A stretch of 10,243 nucleotides of DNA, taken from positions 1 through 10,243 of the forward strand of contig CAMYNE010000026.1 in the NCBI GenBank assembly GCA_947259675.1. Reading direction: 5' to 3'. A program made the translations under genes and the position numbers. This stretch comes from an uncultured Pirellulaceae bacterium (GTDB lineage: Bacteria; Planctomycetota; Planctomycetia; Pirellulales; Pirellulaceae). Positions 1-5,400 of this stretch are shown here, piece after piece (position 1 is the stretch's first letter; every line of letters starts with the position of its first letter). The notes under the pieces are model-generated. The model saw only the letters and a list, made by a program, of their open reading frames with translations. It made no database searches and was not told the origin of the DNA.

Positions 1-675
1 TTTGTCAAGTGCATACAGTTTTGTATCTTGCGAACCAAACAGCACGTTGGGACCATAAAAATTGGCGCTGGAATTAATCTCGGCATTTGTCTGGTGCTTC
101 CAAACCAGTTCCCCGTTCAAATCAAGGCAATAAAAAATGCCATCGATATCGCCGATGTAGATATGGTCATCCTTCACCGCCGGGGCCGTCACGAATCCAA
201 TCTCCACTTTGTATTCCCAGAGAACTTTTCCGGTGTCAAGATTGAGCGCAAATAACGATCCGTCGAGATCGCCGATATAAACGGTCTTGTCTTTTCCACC
301 TGTAATCGCCGGAGTGCCTTCGAATGCACCTTGTTTGACTTTGTGTTCCCAGAGGACGTCAAGTTTTGCCGGCAATTCGGTTCGGGCAACGCCCGTCGAG
401 CGGGCATCACCGCGAAAATATGGCCAGTCTTCGTTGGCAGCGAACTCTGTTTTGACCAACGCGGGTTTTGTCTTATCGTCTGCGACGGCCGCCGGTTGTG
501 CTGGCAACTGCGAAGTTGGTGTTTGGTTCGACGACCCCTGCGTCGAGTGCTCAATTGGCAATTCGGTCTGGCTCGGCAATTCGGTCTGGTTACAGGCAGC
601 CAGCAAGATCATGACGAGCATGCCCAAACCCAAAGTGGGATGATGTTTGAAGCTCAACAATTTTTGGTGATTCAT
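1..675 (-). CDS. PQQ-type beta-propeller lipoprotein (3' end outside window)
   Basis: I translated this by hand from the ATG at 675; the frame stays open for 225 codons to the left edge, so the C-terminus is missing. The N-terminus has basic/polar residues, a hydrophobic stretch (about residues 16-27) and the lipobox LLAAC with Cys28, so it is probably an exported lipoprotein. A Pro/Gln/Thr/Ser-rich linker (about 29-80) follows. The beta-propeller then starts with a WPYFRGDARSTG motif (84-95), common at the start of PQQ-like/BamB-like proteins. At least three blades show the pattern (I/V)YIGD-DG-(L/F)-ALD-G-W, for example VYIGDLDGSLFALN (132-145) and IYIGDIDGIFYCLD (172-185). Such proteins usually act as periplasmic or surface scaffolds; quinone binding or enzyme activity cannot be told from this fragment. 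It starts 30 bp after the alcohol dehydrogenase stop, so it may share its transcript. A weak GGGAG lies about 15 nt before the ATG. Confidence 0.85.
   Translation of the reverse strand, partial: MNHQKLLSFKHHPTLGLGMLVMILLAACNQTELPSQTELPIEHSTQGSSNQTPTSQLPAQPAAVADDKTKPALVKTEFAANEDWPYFRGDARSTGVARTELPAKLDVLWEHKVKQGAFEGTPAITGGKDKTVYIGDLDGSLFALNLDTGKVLWEYKVEIGFVTAPAVKDDHIYIGDIDGIFYCLDLNGELVWKHQTNAEINSSANFYGPNVLFGSQDTKLYALDK
557..589. repeat. 18-bp-period direct repeat in the lipoprotein linker
   Basis: GGCAATTCGGTCTGG occurs at 557-571 and again at 575-589, an 18-bp period equal to six codons. On the coding (minus) strand it encodes TELP-SQ-TELP just after the lipid-modified Cys28. A related copy, GGCAATTCGGT, lies near 370 and encodes the TELP of residues 99-102. 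It is probably a small in-frame duplication in a flexible linker. Confidence 0.7.
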
Positions 676-705
676 GATTTCGTGCACACTCCCAAACCAA
701 TACGA

Positions 706-1857
706 TCAAAAAGCGTTCTGGTAAAGCTCCAACAACGAGTCGTTGTCGACGTCTCGCGGGTTAAATGTACCGGTCCATTGCGTGGCAGCCGCACTCGCCA
801 GTTCTGGAAGCTTGTCACGATCGACTCCACACTCTGCCAGCTTCGTCTGCAGCCCTGCAGCATTCACCAGCTCCGTTACGAACTCGGCAAGGCCCTCGGA
901 TCCAGTGGTAGGTTCCGGCACTCCCGGGCAGTGCGAAATGATTTCCAGCAGTTCTCGATACCAACAGTCGTGTTGCAGTCCGTTGAACCGAATGACATGT
1001 GGCAACATCATTCCCACCGCTTGCCCATGGGCCGTGTCATAGTTCGAAGTGAGCGGATTTGCCAAAGCGTGGCTGGCACCCAACATCGAATTCTCGATGG
1101 CCAGACCGGCGTAGGCGGCGCCCAATTGCATCGCCGCACGGGCCTCGAGATTATCGGGCTCCTGAATTACCGTTTTGAAGTTAGAGGCCAACAAACGCCA
1201 GGCTTCCCGGCTGAAGATCAGCGACACCGGATTTCGTTTCTTCGTAACATAGGTTTCCAACGCGTGAGACAACGCGTCGACTCCCGTCAGGGCCGTCACC
1301 GCACTCGGCTGAGTCAAAGTCAACTTGGGATCCAGAATGGCGATCCGACAACTCGCCTTGGGATCCCCACAAGCCATTTTCACATAGGTGTTAGGATCGG
1401 AAATCAAAGCGAACGATTGCATTTCGCTACCGGTCCCAGCCGTGGTGGGAATCGCAATCATGGGAAGCATTTCTCGCAACGCTTTGCCGACTCCCCAATA
1501 GTCCTTCATTTCTCCGCCGTTGGAGTAGACGAAGTTGATTCCCTTGGCGCAATCCATGCTGCTGCCGCCGCCCAACCCGACCAGCAACTCGGGTTCGTAA
1601 CGCCTGGCGAGCACCAATCCGGCTTCCACGTCTGCGGTCGTCGGGTTTTCGTGCGCCCCGCCAAATAACTCGACTTCGATGTTGGCGTCCCGAAGTGATT
1701 GCAGCCCATGATCAACGTGGCCCGCAGCAACAATGCCCGGATCCGAAACAACGAGCGCGCGGCGCGTTCCAAGCTCGCCAGCCAATTCGCCTAATCGATC
1801 AATAGAATCCGGACCACAAACCATGCGAGTTCGCGGATGAAAGTCAAAAGGTGTCAT
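706..1857 (-). CDS. Iron-containing alcohol dehydrogenase (group III, FucO/YqhD-like)
   Basis: This 383-residue protein is the usual length for Fe-ADHs, which reduce aldehydes or ketones with NAD(P)H in the cytosol. The dinucleotide-binding loop GLGGGSSMDCAKG is at 94-106, and the phosphate-contacting IPTTAGTGSE at 136-145. The likely metal ligands are all present: Asp194 and His198 in GVDALSHALE, His263 in GASHALANP, and His277 in DTAHGQAVG. The N-terminus (FDFHPRTRMVCGPDSIDRLGEL) fits the family start. The ATG overlaps an upstream TAA as TAATG and has no clear Shine-Dalgarno, suggesting translational coupling to the reading frame in the spacer. It follows the adenylate-forming ligase in the same direction after 103 bp, so it probably reduces an aldehyde made from the ligase product. 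The substrate is unknown. The family call is firm; the pathway is inference. Confidence 0.95.
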   Translation of the reverse strand: MTPFDFHPRTRMVCGPDSIDRLGELAGELGTRRALVVSDPGIVAAGHVDHGLQSLRDANIEVELFGGAHENPTTADVEAGLVLARRYEPELLVGLGGGSSMDCAKGINFVYSNGGEMKDYWGVGKALREMLPMIAIPTTAGTGSEMQSFALISDPNTYVKMACGDPKASCRIAILDPKLTLTQPSAVTALTGVDALSHALETYVTKKRNPVSLIFSREAWRLLASNFKTVIQEPDNLEARAAMQLGAAYAGLAIENSMLGASHALANPLTSNYDTAHGQAVGMMLPHVIRFNGLQHDCWYRELLEIISHCPGVPEPTTGSEGLAEFVTELVNAAGLQTKLAECGVDRDKLPELASAAATQWTGTFNPRDVDNDSLLELYQNAF

Positions 1858-1994
1858 TAAGCGATACTCAGGCTCTCGGTCGTAAGTGTCGGGTCGGTGT
1901 CGGAGTCCAGATTCGTCTCGTCATCTGGGAAAAACTGATTCTCACGGAGCGGGAACTCAACTAGTAAACCCCGACCGTAGTTGAAGCGGCCGTC
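1857..1994 (-). other. Orphan acidic open frame ending TAATG on the dehydrogenase start
   Basis: On the minus strand, a frame bounded upstream by TGA (just above 1994) runs 45 sense codons to a TAA at 1859-1857 that overlaps the dehydrogenase ATG by one base. The first part overlaps the ligase 3' end in another frame; the last 34 codons fill the whole spacer. The translation is acidic and Asp/Thr/Ser-rich (it includes VEFPLRENQFFPDDETN) and its codons look like those of neighbouring genes. It contains no ATG, GTG or TTG codon. It could be a deletion remnant, a frame reached by frameshifting from the ligase, or a chance opening. No family is recognised. Confidence 0.3.
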
Positions 1995-3079
1995 TCATGG
2001 AAAGGCCGGACGCCACTGACGCCATCCCAGGGATACTTTTCGTATGGTTGTTCACGCTCACCTTCGTCGCGTTCCATAAAACCAGGCACGAAAAACTCAG
2101 GAGTCAAAGTGGTTAGTTTAACGCGACCCGTTTCGCCGTAACCAACCAACTCGTCATAGTTGTCAAAATTCACAACTTCCGTGGCGGCTCGGGGTTGAGG
2201 CGCATAGTACGCGATTTTGTAATCTTCTTCCGCTGTTACAGGGCGACTGCAGGCCAACCCCATAAGAGTGTTTCCGTAAGTGGGCGTCATATAGATTCCA
2301 CTTTCTTCGGGAGGGCCGCCAAAAAGTTCTTCTACACAGAAACGAGTCCATTGAGGCGTGAATTCTGTGCCGCCGGAAAAGATCCCGGTGATTCCAGTTT
2401 CGGCGAGCGTCGTTCCACGATCTTCGAGTGCCAGACACAACGACTCAATCAGTTTGGGCGTTGCAAACAGACACTTAATGCTGTGATTTGCCGTCAAGAT
2501 CGTAATCGCCTGATCGATACAATGTTTTTTGTATTCCTGAAGGTGCTCCATCCAGCCTTTCTTGATCAACTTCACAACCCAGCGCGGATCGAGGTCGATA
2601 CAAAAACAAATCCCACCGCGAAACTGAGACAGATGTTCTACTGCCAATCTCAGCCGCCGCGGACCGGTAGGACCCAGCATTAACCAATTAGATTTCTTGG
2701 GGAAATACTCATCGGGCAAAGTCGGACTGAACAATTCGTAGTCATCGCGAAAGTCATTCACTACAACTCGGCTTTTGGGGATTCCCGTGGTGCCACCGGT
2801 TTCAAAAACATACGTCGGCAGCTCCGACATGTCTTTCATCCGCCAACGTTCCACCGGTCCGCCGCGCAGCCATTCGTCTTCGAAAGCAGGAAACTTCTTG
2901 AGGTCGTCAAAACAATTCACTTCCGTGAGCGGATCGAATTTCAGCTCAGCTTTCTTTTCGAGCCAAAAAGGGCAGCCCGTCGAATCGTGGAAATGTCGTT
3001 GAACAATCTTGTAAGTGTGCTCGTCGAGCCGCGATTTGGCGTCAGCCACACTTGCGTTTAAATCGAGATCAGTTGCCAT
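1961..3079 (-). CDS. LuxE/EhpF-like adenylate-forming ligase (PaaK-related, short ANL enzyme)
   Basis: This 372-residue protein belongs to the adenylate-forming (ANL) superfamily. The ATP-binding P-loop ETGGTTGIPKSRV is at 93-105. The aromatic adenine-binding motif TPTYGNTLMG is at 265-274, and the GETGRVKLTTL segment at 315-325 occupies the place of the conserved ribose-binding motif. The chain ends about 35 residues after the hinge-like ERDEGER (336-342), so it lacks the full ~100-residue C-terminal domain of PaaK or acyl-CoA synthetases. That size is typical of LuxE (acyl-protein synthetase) and of EhpF, which activates a phenazine carboxylate; relatives are often labelled 'phenazine antibiotic biosynthesis protein'. 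LuxE's C-terminal acyl-accepting Cys is not seen. It probably makes an acyl-adenylate for transfer to a thiol. Fe-ADH follows, but no LuxC-type reductase is in the window. The start ATG at 3079 has no clear Shine-Dalgarno but gives a sensible N-terminus. Confidence 0.75.
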   Translation of the reverse strand: MATDLDLNASVADAKSRLDEHTYKIVQRHFHDSTGCPFWLEKKAELKFDPLTEVNCFDDLKKFPAFEDEWLRGGPVERWRMKDMSELPTYVFETGGTTGIPKSRVVVNDFRDDYELFSPTLPDEYFPKKSNWLMLGPTGPRRLRLAVEHLSQFRGGICFCIDLDPRWVVKLIKKGWMEHLQEYKKHCIDQAITILTANHSIKCLFATPKLIESLCLALEDRGTTLAETGITGIFSGGTEFTPQWTRFCVEELFGGPPEESGIYMTPTYGNTLMGLACSRPVTAEEDYKIAYYAPQPRAATEVVNFDNYDELVGYGETGRVKLTTLTPEFFVPGFMERDEGEREQPYEKYPWDGVSGVRPFHETAASTTVGVY

Positions 3080-3154
3080 TTTTATCAGTTAATAATTTTG
3101 AATGTGAAACTAAAAAGCTTGCCGTATTGGACGCCTCGTCGTTTTTTCGTAGAA

Positions 3155-3172
3155 GCAAAATACTACTTTTGC
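3155..3172. other. Small AT-rich hairpin upstream of the ligase
   Basis: GCAAAA (3155-3160) and TTTTGC (3167-3172) can pair around a six-base loop. It lies about 75 bp upstream of the ligase start and just outside the MITE-like element. The stem is weak and has no following U-run in the sense direction of either neighbour, so I do not call a terminator. Confidence 0.25.
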
Positions 3173-3180
3173 AATAAAGC

Positions 3181-3311
3181 CTAGTTGGAAAGTGCCACTT
3201 TTGGCAGATGGTCAGTCACAAACCAACAGGAAAATCGTTTAACCGCGTGGGCATCGCCCCGCGCGGCCCGATGGGCACGCGGTTAAACGAGAACATGGCC
3301 TGTCCAACTAG
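3181..3311. mobile_element. MITE-like element, 131 bp, with terminal inverted repeats
   Basis: The ends carry a perfect 9-bp inverted repeat, CTAGTTGGA (3181-3189) and TCCAACTAG (3303-3311). Allowing one gap, similarity extends inward to about 22 bp with roughly 18 matches (CTAGTTGGA, AG, GCCA, TT shared). The interior is dominated by a 56-bp nested palindrome and has no credible gene. No target duplication is clear outside the ends. The terminal CTAG (or the TA inside it) is self-complementary and could itself be the duplicated target. The element lies between the stop of mcsB and the start of the ligase. The size and structure fit a non-autonomous MITE or a REP-like repeat; no transposase is present. 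Genome-wide copy number would decide. Confidence 0.55.
3235..3290. repeat. 56-bp nested palindrome, cloverleaf-capable
   Basis: The outer arms TCGTTTAACCGCGTG (3235-3249) and CACGCGGTTAAACGA (3276-3290) pair perfectly over 15 bp. CATCG/CGATG (3252-3256, 3269-3273) and the core CCGCGCGG (3259-3266) continue the symmetry, broken only by a GG/GG and a CC/CC mismatch. The same bases can form two local hairpins instead: GGGC-ATC-GCCC (3249-3259) and GCCC-GAT-GGGC (3266-3276). The structure is then a 14-bp stem carrying two mini-hairpins. This resembles REP/BIME-type repeats recognised by Y1 (REP-associated) transposases, but that link is inference. Confidence 0.75.
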
Positions 3312-3467
3312 AGTGTATCAGAAACCGAAAACCGGATCAGGTCAACGATTGTTGACAGCTGACATCACTAAACCGCAGGATTCAAGGATAGCTAACCAAC
3401 AAGAAATCCCGATTAGCGAATGTGGTTTGGCCAACAGAAGCCGGTCTGGGTTCCCGGTCTCACTTTC
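3312..3467. other. Intergenic remainder downstream of mcsB
   Basis: No gene is supported here. A hairpin GTCAAC-GATT-GTTGAC (3341-3356) lies about 112 bp beyond the mcsB stop on the minus strand. No run of U follows it in that direction, so it is at best a weak transcript end. Together with the MITE-like element it makes up most of the 388-bp gap between mcsB and the ligase gene. Confidence 0.35.
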
Positions 3468-4544
3468 CTAGTTATTATCCGCATCCGTTTCGGTATCGAT
3501 CTTAAGCTGTTTGTGCAGATAGTTGGCTCGTTCGATATTCCGCTCACTGGTGGAAAGTTCGGTTTGACGGATCTTCTGCAAATGAGCTGGTTGCGTGTGG
3601 ATAAAGAGTTTGTTGATTTTTGGAATTTCCAAATCGCTGATTAATCCCAGGTTAATGCCCATGCGAACTTTCGAGAGATGCTCCATCGTTTCTTCGCTGG
3701 TAATCTGTTGCGCGTTTTGTAGCGTCCCAAATGCTCGACTGACCTGGTCAAACAGATCATGCTGATTTTCGCTGATCAAGAAGTCCCTGGCCTTGCGTTC
3801 ATAGTTAATCAACACAGGTACAACGTCGCCAACCTGTTTGATCAAGTCTTCTTCGCACTTACCGAGCGTGATTTGATTGCTGACCTGGAAGAAATCGCCC
3901 ATGGCCTGGGTGCCTTCACCGTACAATCCGCGAACCACCAGGTTAATCCGTTGCAGACTGCGAAAAACCTTGTCGATCTGCTGAGTAATGACCAGCGCTG
4001 GTAAATGTACAAGGACGCTGACGCGCATGCCCGTACCGACGTTGGTTGGGCAGGCGGTCAAATACCCAAGCTGCGGATTGTAGGCGTATGTCAAATGTTC
4101 TTCGATCAAATCATCGACTTCATTGATTTGAGCCCATGCGACATCAAGATCAAGTCCACTTTTCATGACTTGGATTCGCAAGTGGTCTTCTTCGTTAACC
4201 ATCAAGCTGAGTTTTTCGTTGGTGTCGATAGCGACCGCGCGAGCACCGTCCGAATTGGCGTGCTCTCGACTGATGAGTTGTCGTTCAACAAGAAACTGAC
4301 GATCAATGATTTCCAGATCGGCAACGTTGATGAAGGTCAACTCTTCTAACCGCTCGTCTTTGACCAGCCGCTCGCGAACCGTAGACTCGATGTTCAGGCG
4401 ATCAATATCAGTACAGCGACGAATAAACGGAAAGTCCGCCAGATTGCGCGCGAGACGAATTCGACTGCTCATCACGATATCGGATTCCGGACCCGATCCG
4501 CGTAACCATTCACCGCAATTGCCCGCAAGATCGTCAATGATCAT
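3468..4544 (-). CDS. mcsB: Protein-arginine kinase McsB
   Basis: This 358-residue protein of the ATP:guanido phosphotransferase fold phosphorylates arginine side chains; in Bacillus this marks misfolded proteins for ClpCP. The nucleotide-phosphate motif SSRIRLARN is at 26-34 and the catalytic loop NEEDHLRIQ at 118-126. The GYLTACPTNVGTGMRVSV segment (160-177) holds the Cys-Pro-Thr-Asn element of guanido kinases. The C-terminal segment RNIERA (335-340) matches the phosphoarginine-binding RDxxRA motif of Firmicute McsB except for Asp to Asn. I chose the ATG at 4544 because AAGGAG lies nine bases upstream, inside mcsA; a TTG at 4562 would put this Shine-Dalgarno inside the coding region. It overlaps mcsA by 11 bp, so the two are translationally coupled. 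No ctsR or clpC lies next to it in this window. Confidence 0.95.
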   Translation of the reverse strand: MIIDDLAGNCGEWLRGSGPESDIVMSSRIRLARNLADFPFIRRCTDIDRLNIESTVRERLVKDERLEELTFINVADLEIIDRQFLVERQLISREHANSDGARAVAIDTNEKLSLMVNEEDHLRIQVMKSGLDLDVAWAQINEVDDLIEEHLTYAYNPQLGYLTACPTNVGTGMRVSVLVHLPALVITQQIDKVFRSLQRINLVVRGLYGEGTQAMGDFFQVSNQITLGKCEEDLIKQVGDVVPVLINYERKARDFLISENQHDLFDQVSRAFGTLQNAQQITSEETMEHLSKVRMGINLGLISDLEIPKINKLFIHTQPAHLQKIRQTELSTSERNIERANYLHKQLKIDTETDADNN

Positions 4545-5052
4545 CTTGACCCTCTCCTTCAATTTTCCGGATTCGGTCCCGCAACTGCGAAGCCTGTTCG
4601 TAGTCTTCCTCCTCGATCGCTTCTTTCATTTCTCGCCGTAAACGAATCAACTCCGTTTGAGATTCGGTATCACATACGCCGCGCTTGGGCGTCTTGCCTA
4701 CATGTTTATTGTCGCCATGAACGTTGACCAGCAGCGGCTCCAGTTCACTCCCGAAGAACACATAATCATGGGGACAGCCCAATCGGCCTTCCTGACGAAA
4801 CTCATAAAAAGAGATTCCACAGATTGGACACTGCTTGGAATCCAGCTCTTTAAGGTCTTCAGCCGTTTGTTCGAGCTTGAGTTGTTGCTCAAGAACGCCC
4901 GTCAATGTCGGCGCCGCCATCGATGTCTGATCCGTTTCGGGCTGAAGGTATTGCTTGGCGCACTCAGGACACAGATGCAAAGCCAACAATTCATCACCCG
5001 TTAAATCGGTAATGTGAAAGGTAGCCGGCTTTTCGCAATTTTGGCATTTCAT
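4534..5052 (-). CDS. mcsA: McsA: zinc-finger/UVR-motif activator of McsB
   Basis: This 172-residue protein is the expected size for McsA, which binds and activates the McsB arginine kinase. It has two zinc-binding regions. The first has Cys3, Cys6, Cys28 and Cys31 (CxxC pairs). The second has Cys75, Cys78 and Cys93 in CPIC...GRLGCPHDY; where the Bacillus protein has a fourth Cys, this one has Asp96, with His95 beside it as a possible ligand. A UVR-type alpha-helical hairpin (about 135-164, LRREMKEAIEEEDYEQASQL) ends the protein, as in UvrB/UvrC, ClpC and McsA. The ATG at 5052 starts MKCQNCEKPA, the usual family N-terminus, although no Shine-Dalgarno is evident. Its last codons carry the mcsB ribosome-binding site. 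The role is known from Firmicutes; the partners here are inferred from the adjoining kinase. Confidence 0.92.
   Translation of the reverse strand: MKCQNCEKPATFHITDLTGDELLALHLCPECAKQYLQPETDQTSMAAPTLTGVLEQQLKLEQTAEDLKELDSKQCPICGISFYEFRQEGRLGCPHDYVFFGSELEPLLVNVHGDNKHVGKTPKRGVCDTESQTELIRLRREMKEAIEEEDYEQASQLRDRIRKIEGEGQDDH
4554..4559 (-). promoter_or_regulatory. Shine-Dalgarno of mcsB inside mcsA
   Basis: AAGGAG on the minus strand lies nine bases before the ATG at 4544. It is the best ribosome-binding site in the window and decides the mcsB start over the in-frame TTG at 4562. It sits in the last codons of mcsA, so ribosomes finishing mcsA can restart at mcsB. Confidence 0.8.
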
Positions 5053-5400
5053 TTTTATTCAGTCATGCCAACCACAAATGATGGACAACATGTTTAAAAG
5101 TCTAGGCATCCCGGAACGTTCAAGTAAAAAGTCGTTCAGGGTGAATTGATTCTATATAGCCTCCATACCGGACACAAGATTATTCACTTGCAGGGTAAGC
5201 AAGGAAACTCACCTTGACACAAACAATTATACTACGCCGGATTCCAGGGCCATTTGCACCAGACAAAACCACCGCCTGTCTTTGCAAAAACTCCCCTCAG
5301 TCTTACTCTAGTAGAGTTAGCCTTGCGATCTTATACCTGTCTGCCTCTATTTGCCAAATAAAACAGCCTTTATTCTGTTTACCGTTAGAAAAGTACCACT
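5053..5400. other. Divergent intergenic region between mcsA and trpE
   Basis: This 348-bp stretch should hold the promoters of both flanking genes. No gene is supported. For mcsA (minus strand) a weak pair is TTGTGT (5177-5172) and TATAGA (5156-5151), 15 bp apart. For trpE, TTGCCA (5351-5356) and TATTCT (5371-5376) are only 14 bp apart. An isolated TTGACA at 5214 lacks a correctly spaced -10. A 13-bp palindrome lies at 5305-5317. I saw no Trp-codon-rich leader peptide, attenuator hairpin with a U-run, or heat-shock inverted repeat of the CIRCE type. Confidence 0.5.
5305..5317. promoter_or_regulatory. Possible operator palindrome upstream of trpE
   Basis: ACTCTA-G-TAGAGT is a perfect 13-bp odd palindrome 83 bp before the trpE start. 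A dimeric repressor could bind it. It shares CTAGT and a nearby GTTAG with the enterobacterial TrpR operator, but spacing and symmetry differ, so no regulator is named. Confidence 0.25.

Noticed and set aside
331..1668. Plus-strand open frame of 445 codons antisense to the alcohol dehydrogenase and lipoprotein
   Set aside because: It is Arg/Gln/His-rich with no recognisable family and spans two well-supported minus-strand genes; it is a shadow of their codon bias.
3341..3356. GTCAAC-GATT-GTTGAC as an intrinsic terminator for mcsB
   Set aside because: The stem is short and no U-run follows on the mcsB strand.
3208..3471. Plus-strand open frame of 87 codons through the MITE-like element
   Set aside because: Most of it is the palindrome translated; it has no ribosome-binding site and its 3' end runs into mcsB.
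5214..5233. TTGACA followed by TATACT as a trpE promoter
   Set aside because: The boxes are only 8 bp apart, far from the usual 16-18 bp.
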